DNA of 64,000 nucleotides from NCBI GenBank assembly GCA_905182985.1, contig CAJJDN010000156.1, forward strand, positions 1-64,000, written 5' to 3'. A program made the position numbers and the translations under genes. This document shows, in pieces, positions 26,220 to 37,129 of the stretch. The notes under the pieces were generated by a model. The model ran no database searches. It worked only from the letters and a program-made list of their open reading frames with translations, and was not told the origin of the DNA. Within the stretch, counting starts at the first letter, position 1, and the number at the start of each line of letters is the position of its first letter. This DNA comes from Paramecium sonneborni (taxonomy: Eukaryota > Ciliophora > Oligohymenophorea > Peniculida > Parameciidae).

Positions 26220-27370
26220 TAAAATATAGAAGAAAATAATAAAGAAGTATTTTATAATAAAAGACTCTCATCCAAATAAATTTTGAGCCTTATAATGAAA
26301 TGCAAAAATTAGATTGCTCGTTATTATTTATCATTAACAAAGTATTATAAAATCATGGATTCCTTTGGTTAGTAATATTATTTTTAAATTCATTTAATAT
26401 ATTGGTAATTTATTCAATATTAGATTTCTTGAAATTTATGTAATTCAATTTATTTTGAAGAGTATTAAATTCTTCTTTTATATTTTCGTATTACTTTTGA
26501 TTATCATGTTCGAATTTTGTTAGATCTGTAATTTTCTATAATAAATTCTTATATATTTTACATTTTCAATTAAGGTTATGTATTCTAAATAGTTAAAATT
26601 GATTGTATAACTTGGTTGTTCTAACTGATTAATTCGTTTATCCTGAAAATTTATTCTTTCTTCTTCATAGACAATTATTTAATTATTTTAATCAGTAACT
26701 TTATATTCTAAATCTTTGATTATTTATTCTAAATTTTCAATTTTTTTAAGTTGATTTAAATGTATTTGATTTAATCTTTCATTTTCTTTGAGTGTTTATG
26801 TAATTTTAATTTCCTTGTAATATTCAATAATTGAAATACCATATTTTCAATAATAGATGAATTTGGATCATTTTAACATGCGTCCATATATTTTTTTTTC
26901 CAATCTTCAATTTCATCGGCTTAATGATCAATAACAGATTCTAATCTTTCAACTCTTTATTTAATAATATGAAAATCTGTATGTTAAATTTAAGCTATTA
27001 ATTGTTGTTTTTCTTTAGTTAATTTAGTAACTAGATTAGAAAGTTTTAAATTTTCTTAGATTGAACGTTTAAGTTAAATTTCTATTTAGGTTGAGTGTTA
27101 ATCAAATTTAATATTAGCATTTTCCTTATTAAGTTAAGGACTATCTTATGTTAATATTCTTTTAGTATTATTAGTGGTTCTAAAACTGTTCTCAGTTGTT
27201 TGAGATGATACATTAAGAACCTTGAGATTCTTTAACATATTGAATTTTTAAGGTGTAGAAGGTGTAATTTCAGTGAAAATAGTTTATTAGATAGGTTAAT
27301 GTTATAGAGAGTTTTAGAGTAATGATTAATAAGGTTTAATTTTAGGAGTGGATGTGGATGTATACATTAT
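26220..27370. repeat. 1,151-bp exact direct repeat, right copy
   Basis: Partner of 25068-26218, offset 1,152 bp. The copy begins right after the N with the last coding bases of the upstream plus-strand gene. It ends three bases past the coiled-coil gene's start codon, where unique sequence resumes. Confidence 0.9.
26353..27367 (-). CDS. coiled-coil protein (second identical assembly copy)
   Basis: Identical to the gene at 25,201-26,215, including introns. It lies on the right-hand contig, so its upstream flank (27,368-27,433, shared with the divergent DENN gene) is probably the genuine one. Count as one locus unless reads prove two. Confidence 0.7.
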
Positions 27371-27433
27371 AGCTGTTAAATAATAAATATATTTTATTAG
27401 GATAGTTGTATGTATATTATATATATATAAATA

Positions 27434-29809
27434 ATGAAATCGAAATAATATGTATCGTAAATATTAGATTTGGATGAGTACAAATAATAGATAAAGTAGT
27501 TATTAGATAAGAATGTAAGCAATGAATTTAATAAGTAGGAGAGATTAACTTAAAAGAATTATGATTTAATTCGTGAAATAACACATTACTAAATACAAAT
27601 AAGAGATAAAGACAAATAAATTGAGTAATTGAGAAAAGAGAATGGTTCATTACGTTTTGAATTATAAGTACTTCTTGTTAAAAATCAAAGTTAGCTTTGA
27701 AATAAGAAGAATTATATAGTGCAGTATCATTGGATAGATATAAAAAGGTGACTTAGACTATTTAACCATAAAGTAGTTAGAATGTTTATGTATATAGGAA
27801 AACGCATCTTTGAGACTAAAAAGACTACTTTACATATGAATTATTTAAGTCCAAAAAAATGTAATAATGAACAAGATGAAGTCATCAGTCCTGAAGTTGT
27901 AGAATTTAGAAAATATAGTGAAGATGAATTACATTAAGTTGTTGTCTAAGAAATCTAAGTGTAAGAATATAATTATGGAAATACATCTAAAGTTGATCAA
28001 ATTATACAAAAATATTCAAAAAATAAATTAGAATAATGTAAAGGTGAGGAATCTAATTTTAGTTCATAGTAATTATTTTAAGAGCCTGGAGCTATTGAAG
28101 AAGAATAATTATCTTAATCCTCGCATTCATATTAATAATAATAATATACAGAATCATAATCCTTATAATAATAATAATATTCATCAATATAATAATAATA
28201 AGAATAATTATAAACTCTATAAAATACATTATTTGAAGAGTTTATCATTATTAGTGTCTCTAAATCAACATTAAATGGATTAACTAATAATAATATCTTA
28301 GAAACAAGAGAAGTTAATTTAAAGCCAGAGATTTTATTTTAGCATTCATCTGCTTCTTCATGTTACAAAGAATAATTATTATTATTACCCTAATAAATAT
28401 ATCCATATGGACTTAAAGTTAAATTAGAAGAGAAAACTCTATCTATGAGTAATTTGAATTCGTAAATTATTATCTTATATTTAGAATTTTAATGGGTGGT
28501 TAAAGTTATGATAGATTAGCAGGAGCTTATGTAATTACTATGAAATCAGAATAAACATTCAATAGCAATCATTTTAATAACAATACAATCTTAAAAAATC
28601 CAGATAATATAAGTGATTTGATCTCTATAACTAATGTTCATCATTAATTATATTGTGTTTGTGTTGATGTACCTGATTTCTATGATTATAATATTTGTAA
28701 CACCAACTCCAAATTAAAAAAGAAATTCTTTTATTCACTTTCTAAAACATATTGCTTTATTACAAAAGCTCCTATCATTGATTTCTTTATTGAAATCATC
28801 AAAATTATTATAAGTATTAACTTATTTCTTATTTTATAATAGATACATTAAAATATAAAAAAGCAGAGATCTATTCAATGGTTTCTGAATTTGAAGAAAC
28901 TTTAGGAAATATTGATAACTCATTTTATACTGTAAATATATATTTTAGAGAAATAGTCATTCAAACCAGAACTATTCAATTTTTTAACATAATTATAGAA
29001 TTCAAAATTGTTTAGTGAATGCAATTATTAATTTTTATAAACTCCAATAAAACCATTTATAATTAACTGTTAGAATGTTGAAAATTATGAAATAGAATGG
29101 GCTATATCATATGCATTTTCTCATTTGGAATTATCCAATTATTTAATTCTATTAATTAATATGATGTTAGAATAGAATATTTGTATAATAAGTAGTAACC
29201 GTACTCTTTTAAGTTCATTACTGTAATAATTTATCTAAATTAAATAGGATGATACTACCACATATTATTAAACCTTTTTAACATATTCATCCTACCATTT
29301 ATGCTTTAACAGCTTAATTAATGCCCATTCTTGATTCTCCTGTTCCATTTATTTGTGGAATGGTCAAAGAATCAGAAAATGGATTACTTAATTTAGGTAT
29401 TGAAGATGATGATTCTTTTTATGATGAACAATCTCAAGTATTATTCTTTGATGCAAATAAACTTAAATTTTATAATTTGACTAATAATTTAACAGAATCT
29501 AAAATGTACACTACTTTATTTTATAAACTATTTCAAACTTATTAATAAATACGTCAATAAAGTGTTCCTGGATATTATTTAGCAGATAATAATGAAGCAA
29601 CTATGAATTTGAGTTTTAAAATTTTAGAGAATACTAAGACCTACATTTAAGAAAATATACTTTCTTTAATTCCAGAAATTGATGGAGAAATCAACCTTGA
29701 TCAAATATAAGAGTAAATAGTTAATTCAACTGAAGATGAAATTTTCAAATCAATAATTAAAACTTAATATTTCTCTTACTACATCTAACAGAAATTCCAT
29801 CCTTTATGA
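27434..29809 (+). CDS. DENN-domain protein (putative Rab exchange factor)
   Basis: A 743-aa protein with six introns of 23, 25, 23, 29, 19 and 25 nt. An N-terminal coiled coil (DLIREITHYQIQIRDKDKQ) and a Gln-rich linker precede the tripartite DENN module. The uDENN part has FEEFIIISVSKS and LKPEILFQ. The central DENN has YCFITKAPIIDFFIEI and IISSNRTLLSSLL. The C-terminal part has IYALTAQLMPILDSPVPF, matching the family's P-x-L-x-x-P-V-P-F block. DENN proteins catalyse GDP/GTP exchange on Rab GTPases in membrane traffic; the Rab partner is unknown. The 19-nt intron ends in GAG. Gln runs (QQQQY units) are built from TAA/TAG codons. Confidence 0.85.
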
Positions 29810-29903
29810 TATATTTATTATATTCTATAGAGTACCTAATAAGAAATTATATATTGAATTTATAGTTATCTAAATATATATATATATATATGTATATAAT
29901 TAT

Positions 29904-30445
29904 TCACAATTTTTCTAGATATTAGACTACTAAATGTGGATATTTATTTTTCATAACCAAAAAATTTATATCATTCATTTTACCATCATTCATTTCAACT
30001 CTAAATACATTGTCTTTGTGTCCAAGTATAATTTTTGGATCTAAAATAATTTTAAGATCTTGATCAGATATGTCTGGAATATATTCTTATTTTATTTTAA
30101 CTATGTTTATTCTTATATTCTAATTGCGTTTATGAGTAGCGCCATATTAAATAAACTCAACTGATAAATCCTACCTTAAGTCTCCACTTATTTTATAGAG
30201 CACACTATCTATTCCAATCAAATCATTTTTCTAAACGTAGACCTCCCCTATCTATCCAGGCCATCTATTATAGAGTTCTACCATTTCTCCTTAAATTGAA
30301 ATTTAAAGAGCACTATAACAATTATACACATAATCACCCTCATCTTATAAAGATTTGCACAAGTTTTACTAATGAACACTTCCATTACTTTAACTGTTTT
30401 AACTTGAATTGGGGAATCCAATAAATCTCTTAAAGTGACATTCAT
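29904..30445 (-). CDS. small protein with lipoyl/biotinyl-like hybrid fold
   Basis: A 171-aa protein with one 26-nt intron (30344-30369). Residues about 18-80 read like a single hybrid motif: NEGDYVYNCYSALQISIQ, then WPGQIGEVYVQKNDLIGIDS and VLYKISGD. This matches the lipoyl-domain pattern EGDxV...G.I.E..V..GD.V..G..L. At the beta-turn where ETDK carries the lipoyl lysine, this protein reads SIQGEM, so the modified Lys is missing. The remaining 90 residues are charged and unrecognised. It is probably a non-lipoylated structural homologue. It is divergent from the PAP2 gene with only 57 bp between starts. Confidence 0.7.
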
Positions 30446-30502
30446 TCCAATAGAGCTCGAAGTGATTTTTGAATATTCATATTATTGCATAGATTAAAAT
30501 TA
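30446..30502. promoter_or_regulatory. 57-bp bidirectional promoter
   Basis: The two divergent start codons at 30,445 (-) and 30,503 (+) leave only 57 bp. Any promoter elements for both genes must lie here or within the coding sequences. No TATA-like element can be singled out in this AT-rich DNA. Confidence 0.5.
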
Positions 30503-31845
30503 ATGTAATATAATTCAAAGAAAAACGCTATATTAGGGATCATACTCTTTTCAATTTACATAATAATAGATTTATTGATTGATGAGACATTACTTTAATA
30601 CACATACAAATTGATATTTTATTTGAAGAATCCAATCTTTATTGAAACTAGCTATATGATAAAATCTTCTTCATTATTGTTATGTGAAATAATATTACTT
30701 TACTTATATCTGAGTTTCAATAAAAAATTAGATGTGCTTTTATTAATATTATTCAGCTGTGTTTTAACAGGAACACATGCGTTTTTAAAAGAAATTTATA
30801 ATGAAGGTAGACCTTATATGTTAAATTCTGATGTTAAAACGTAGTTATATCCTATTAAATTAGTTTAGAATGTATTGCTGAATTAGGAAAACCTTCAGGT
30901 CATGCTATTTGTATAGTTTCGTATATGATTTCAATCTATTTTGCTGATTATTTTGAAAACGAAGTAGAAACTAAAGTAGAGAAAAGAATAGAAAGGAAAG
31001 TAGAAATGAAGTTTCCACTTTTGAAGGCAATTCTATATAGTATAATAGCTTTGATAGTTTGTTTATCGAGAGTAGTTTTAGGAGTACACTCTCTTGGATA
31101 AGTTATATATGGAATAGTATTTACTATTTGTATGTATATGATTTACTTGGGTGTGATACATAAAATTATGAAAAAGTAATAACAACATAAAATAAATTTA
31201 GATTCATTAATAAACATATCAAATTTGTTAGTCATAAATTAACATTGTTTACAGCTTGTTTATTTTTAGTATTTTTAACACTATCTTTATCAGCAGATTT
31301 ATATTCTAGAAATTAGTTTGCAAAGAATCCAGAATTATATTATAAATTTATGGATGCAGTTTAAAAATGTAGAGAAAATAATGGATTAGAAAAATTAAAT
31401 GATGAGTTTGGATTCATACTTTAAAGATAAACATCTCATTCTTATGGATATTATTTTATAGTAATAGGAGCATTATTAGGTATGTCGAAATATATACTTT
31501 TTAGGATTCGTTGTTTTTAGAGGTGCTTATGAAGAAGGATTATATGAAACATAAGCGAAATTAAGAACTAGATTGACTTTGTTTATTAGAATTATGATTT
31601 TCTACTTAATGGTATTTTTAATATAGTATGGAATGGATTACTATGAACCAGAATAATATGAATCATATCTATTAATGATTGTAGTTGGTCATATAATCTT
31701 TGGTTTCTCTGTAACTTTAATCTACCCAATGTTAATGTATATATTGGGATGGGAAATTTACGGTAGTATGCAATGTGTTAATAAATCTAATTTATTAACA
31801 GAATATTCTAACATATGGGAATATGATAGTTTAATTTCAGAATGA
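30503..31845 (+). CDS. PAP2-family lipid phosphatase, multi-span membrane protein
   Basis: A 422-aa protein with introns at 30841-30863 (23 nt), 31176-31201 (26) and 31480-31504 (25). Hydrophobic spans alternate through the chain. The phosphatase signature is present in order: KEIYNEGRP (C1, KxxxxxxRP), KPSGH (C2, the catalytic-acid His) and SRVVLGVHSLGQ (C3, nucleophile His). The last C3 residue is Gln (a TAA codon) rather than Asp, as also happens in glucose-6-phosphatases. The family dephosphorylates sphingoid-base phosphates, phosphatidate or dolichyl pyrophosphate in ER-type membranes. The C-terminal half adds a second group of membrane spans. The start was set at the in-frame ATG preceding FSIYIIIDLL. 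Confidence 0.85.
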
Positions 31846-31876
31846 TATGTGTAATCATAAATTAATAATTACATAT

Positions 31877-32840
31877 TCAATGTTTATTCAATAATGAACA
31901 TCCTTTAAAAACATTATAAGATATCTTTTCAAAGGTTTTCTTTATTTCATCTAACATTTTAGACAAAATGTTTCCATTTTATTTAGTCAATTCAAAAATT
32001 TCTGTTTTTTTATTAATTTACTATTCCTATTCATACAATCCATATTGTTTATATTTGAATAGGATATCTATTGGAAATTCTTAATTTTATTAATTAAGAA
32101 TAACAATCTGATTTAGACATTCAACATGATTAAATAATTTTAACAATTCTGTGTTTTAAAATTATAAATCAGATTTCATTCTTGATAACATTTTAACATA
32201 GAATTCTTCTAAAGATTTAATTTCATCTTAGATCTAAATATTAAAATTAATACATTAGAATATTGCAAGATCTAATTATTTTTATCTTTTAATTGTTCTT
32301 CTAATATTTTAATTTATTGCTTTTATTCATTTAAATCATTGTCTTATTGTAAGGACTATTTCAATTATTGATTATATAATGTTAATTATTAAACTGTAAA
32401 ATTTAATTTCTTAATTACGATATCTTTATGTTTAATTAAGTCTCTCTAAATTTGAATCTGTTATTTAAGAGTCATAATTTCTGACTAGAGATTGTAGTAA
32501 AACTTACTTACAAAGAAACATTTTGATTTTACATATCTAAAGTTTTGAATTCTTATACTTAATTATCATAAATTTATTGCATTGTACATTAGAAATCACT
32601 TATTGGACTAACAAAACTCCCCATTTTAGATGATATTTTTTAGAATTCATCTCTAAATGATATACAAGGTTGAGTTTTCAATCTGTTTTCTATTGTATTT
32701 CTACTTTAAATCTTAATATCAGATTAAAGAGTTATTGTTCGCTGATGAGTGCTTTTAGGTGTGTTAAACTAATAATCACTTAATTTCTTTTATGCATTCT
32801 TGATAAATGACTATTTTAAATCCTATTTATATTACTTCAT
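31877..32840 (-). CDS. coiled-coil protein, 306 aa
   Basis: Starts MKQYKQDLKQSFIKNA; introns of 23 and 20 nt join a frame ending KGCSLLNKH. The middle is strongly helical with heptad spacing (SEIMTLKQQIQIQRDLIKHK and QQIKILEEQLKDKNNQ). There is no catalytic motif. It converges with the PAP2 gene, leaving 31 bp between stops. Function unknown. Confidence 0.75.
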
Positions 32841-33720
32841 TTTATAAATATTTAATTATATTTCATCTTTTCAATCAAACACAGGAGATTTAAGTTCAAT
32901 TCAAAATTAAATTGTATTCTAATAGATCAATTAAATCTAAATAGAAATACTTACACATCAATATAATTTCCATCCTTATTACTTAATACAAAACATTTAT
33001 AAACATTAACATAAGCATTTTTATAATTTTCAATAAATATTTTTAAAAATATCTTAATTATATAAAAAATAAATATAAAGGATTGTTTTTAAATAAAAAA
33101 TTATTTTTTTTATTGAGTAAGAAGATTGAAAACAAAGTGACTGCAAACATTACTACCCTATAGGTTATTTCTTGTTATTTTGATACATGCTTACTTATCG
33201 TGATGAGAATAATTGTTGTCAATTTTATTCTTGTTTTAATTTTGTTAAAATTTAGTTGATATATCTGTAAAAGTTTAAAAATTTTATGAATTTCTATTTC
33301 ATTATTTTAAAGTATATAGACGAGTAGACTAAATGCTACTCTAATCTTAATATATTCTTATTCAAATTAAAATATTGATATACAGCTTCAATTCTTGGGT
33401 CTAGTAACTCTATAATAACCTTCTTATTTTATAATAGAATCAATATAAGAATTATTTAAATTATATACGTATGAAATCAAATTTAAGATCTTAATTGTTT
33501 AAGATTAAATGAGTTATTTATTCCTAATTTATAAGTTTGAGTATGATTTTCCTAATTCTTTTAATTATCGTAGGATAGCATAAATATCTCTAAATGTTTT
33601 GAAATTTTCTAACAAGATTTTCATTTAAGTAAAATTCTTGACCAAATCATAATAATGATATTAATATAATTATTATATAAATTTCTTTAAAAATTAATTA
33701 TACAAATTGATACTTGTATA
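32841..33720. other. intergenic, nothing recognised
   Basis: AT-rich sequence between two minus-strand genes. From about 33,655 it is already homologous to the region below the other pseudokinase copy. Before that, a few short open frames occur without protein-like composition. Confidence 0.5.
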
Positions 33721-36138
33721 TCAATCATGCTCACAGCAACAAAAACTTCTCATTTTTGAACTTATTTCTTTCAAGCATTTTAAGAAATTGATTTAAAATA
33801 TGTATTGACCTGATTTATTTAATAATCTTAAGGTTGAATTACAAAAAAAATATCCCTAAACCTAAACCTTAAGATCTTAAACTTATCCATATTTTATTTA
33901 ATCATTAACAAAGTTACCTGTAAAATTACTCCAATCATAATCAAAGGATGGATTTTGATTATCTTTTTAAAAGCTACAGTCTTATTAAATTCTCTCAAAA
34001 CTAGCACAATTTCCATTTTTTTTATCGTCCTTCCAACATCCTTTATATTTTATTATCTCATTTTTTGTTATCTCTAGATTTATTCCTTCTCCATTTTTTT
34101 TATTATTCCTCAATTCTCCTGAATAGATTTCCAAAAGTTTAAATGTATTTCGTTAATAAATATATTTTATAACATTTTTACCTTCCATCTTTAGATCTTA
34201 TACCAAATTATATATAGTTACATTAAAATATAAAATAATATCACCATTTTGATTTTATTAAATAATTTTTCCTTTGAATTGAAAATCCTCATAATTATTT
34301 TGACTAAATTATCCAATTAATAATTAATGTTTATATAATCCCCACCATTATAATGAATTTTTCTCTAATGCCATAATCATATTATTTAAATTTATAGGTT
34401 TTTCTTAATTTTCATCAAAATCCCAATTATTAATTTAATTATTCATATTTTCTTTTTTCAAATTCATTATTTGATAATAGTCTATAAAAATTTTAATTTC
34501 AGGTATTTAATTTTATAATACTTCGATAAATTAAATTTTAGATGATGGTTATATAAATTACTTTAAAGAATCAGATTCTTAATTTGGATTAGAGATATTA
34601 TCTAATTAGGATTCTATCCTCTAAATTCTATTATTAGATTATACGGTAGTTTAAGTATTAGGTCGGTCGTAATGGTCTTCTTAATTTTCAAGATTAAGTT
34701 AAGATACTTATTATATTCTTTTCTTTGTCAAGCTCTTATTAATTTGATTAAATTTAAAATCTTTTTAATCTTTTTTATTCATCTCTTAGATTTCTTTTTC
34801 ATATTTTAAACAAATTTAATTATTATGATCATTACTATATAACTGTAGAATATAATATATATCTTCTAAGATGTTGGAATTTATTTCTAATTACTCATAT
34901 TATTTGTATAATCCTTTTATATGTTTAGCTTTTTTTTTTAAGTTTGTGAAAGATTCACCAATGTTTAATAAATAATTATTTAACTCTTCCTTATCTAAAT
35001 AATATAATAAATTCTCATCAAATTCATAACATTTGTTCATTATAAGGCCTTTAATGTATTCATTCTCTTCATGATTCATTTTATTATCCAAGGTTGCTTT
35101 TTATTTATTCTATTCCTATATAAAGTTACCTTGATCTTCTTAAAAACTTAAATTGTTTATAATAGTCTATCTAAAAGATTCTTCAGTAAAAAATTTTTCC
35201 TATTCTTTGAAATATTCTTCTACATCAATTTTTAATTATTAAAATTTTTCAGGTATTTCATCGTTAAATATAATATTTTTAATAATTTCTGAAATTTTAT
35301 CAATAATTTATGTTCCAAAATCTTAAATATTATTTTAATCATGCAATATTACTTTTATTTATTCTTCTCTTTTGAATGATTATTAATAACAACTATGAAG
35401 ATCACACTTTTAATAAAATTTTTCAAAATTTCCAAATAATTCAAGCATCATAATGCCTAATGCATATCTATCCTCTTTTTGTATAATTTTGTAAGTTTTA
35501 GCTTCAACTATTTGTTAAATTTTATTTTTATCACCTTTAGCATTATGTAATTCAGCAATAAATGAATTTGACAAATATGGATATAAATTTCTCATTTGAT
35601 CTTGATTAATAGGATCAATATAGTTTTTTCTACATGTGAATATTTCCTAATTATAATCATCCATATATCCAAAATCTATCAAATAAAATTTATTATCATC
35701 CCATATAATATTAGAAGGTTTCATATTTTTATGAACTATTGTTAAATATTTGTGAATTTATGCTAATTCCAATAATTAAAAAAAATAATTTATTTTATCT
35801 TCTTTTGATAATTTTTATTTTAATATGTTTAATAATGAATTTGATTTGGAATTACATTTATATTATACATATAATGGAGAGGAACCTGAAGATTTTTATT
35901 ATGTAGTGTATTATTCTATTTCAACTAAACACGTTTAATATTTCTTATATCTTTTAAGCTTTCCTTCCAATTATTCTTGATGCTTAATTTATTTTACTCT
36001 TTATTAGAATTATATAAGTGATCCGCATTCAATTTTTTTGACCAATTTGTCTTAATCATTATAAAATATTAGTGGATGAGCTGTTGATTTTAGTTTAGTT
36101 TCATCAGGATAATAATTCACACTATTACTTTTATTCAT
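33721..36138 (-). CDS. pseudokinase-MORN protein, copy 2
   Basis: An uninterrupted 805-aa frame starting MNKSNSVNYYPDE. It is highly similar to the gene at 18,856-21,402. It keeps the same degenerate catalytic loop (IVHKNMKPSNIIW, Asn for Asp) and the intact LIDFG, so the dead-kinase state predates the duplication. MORN-like motifs are at the C-terminus. It lacks the EESMRNNQN minisatellite. Differences such as FGYMDDYNQEIFTCRKNY against FGYMKDSKEDIQLTLRKNY fall in the activation-segment region. Both copies remain open, so both are probably expressed or only recently separated. Confidence 0.8.
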
Positions 36139-36400
36139 TTATATAAAAATTTAATTAATTGATTATTATATCTATAAGTTTCCATTTTATATATACTAGT
36201 TTATATAATTAAATATAGCAAATATAAAATGTATGATTAAGAGAATATTTTGATGTTTGACTTTTAAAAGAATATTAATTATAATTTATTAAATAATTCA
36301 TGTTAAATTAGGTTTTATAAATTTTATTAGTTTTCGAATTTCAAAATAGTATGTGATTTTTTTAAAAAGAGAAAAATGTTCGATAAAACAGGATAAAGTG

Positions 36401-36625
36401 ATGGAGTAAATATCAAGTCGATTAGAGATAAGAATGTTTAGAAAAGTTTCAAGGTTTTGAGGAAAAGTTAAAGTAAAGTACAATTATTTTGATAGAATAT
36501 TTAAATTTTTTTCTGAATAAACTTTGACTAGTTCTTCCATAGTTTAAGGTAGTTAATCAATTAAGACATAAATTCTAATTGCACCTATGAAGCATATATT
36601 GAAACTCAAAATGCTATGATTATAT
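36401..36625 (+). pseudogene. truncated 5' copy of the histidine-kinase gene
   Basis: The sequence from ATGGAGTAA onward parallels the histidine-kinase start at 21,824 (ATGTAGTAT). It shares the stretch AGAATGTTTAGAAAAGTTT and further downstream ACTCAAAATGC/ATTATA. An internal deletion and an early TGA (frame ends after about 20 codons) break it, and the sensor, kinase and receiver parts were never copied or were lost. It is dead by-product DNA of the segmental duplication. Confidence 0.7.
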
Positions 36626-37129
36626 AATTTCAATTTAATTATTGGCAGATAATAAGCAAAATGTAACTAGAATTAAAATCTATATTAATAAAACACTTAA
36701 AATTCAATTAATATATTTCTTTAAGTTTTATAAAATTTATCATCAGTTTTAGATACATAAAAATATTCTCACTAAATTATCAAACTTATTTATTATGATC
36801 ATATATCAAATGAAAGATTGTATCATTCTTTTTTCAAATTTGAATTCTTATAAATTCTTAAAAACTTTTATCATATACTTATAAACTCCTTGTATATTGG
36901 TAGATGTAGAATTACAAAAAAAAAAATTTATTTAATTATTCGCAACCAAGAAAAATTGTTACGTGTAGACCAAGGCTAATAAGGTAGGTGAAGTTTTATA
37001 TATGAAATCAAAGTGAATTTGTATAGAGGATGATTGTAAAGTACCAAAAAAAGAATATTAATTAAGAATGACAGCTCTGCTTAATTGAATATGACTTGAA
37101 TTATACTTAATATATATAAAAATATATTG
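36626..37129. other. intergenic, nothing recognised
   Basis: About 500 bp of AT-rich sequence between the histidine-kinase stub and the next plus-strand gene. No frame with protein-like composition was found. It must carry the promoter of the gene starting at 37,130. Confidence 0.5.

Larger units (their letters stand above)
33655..36625. repeat. segmental duplication, right copy
   Basis: Partner of 18,789-22,130. Over the pseudokinase gene the copies differ by scattered substitutions, a few small in-frame indels and the missing minisatellite. At the upstream end the homology runs into the histidine-kinase 5' region and then fades near 36,620. Confidence 0.8.
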
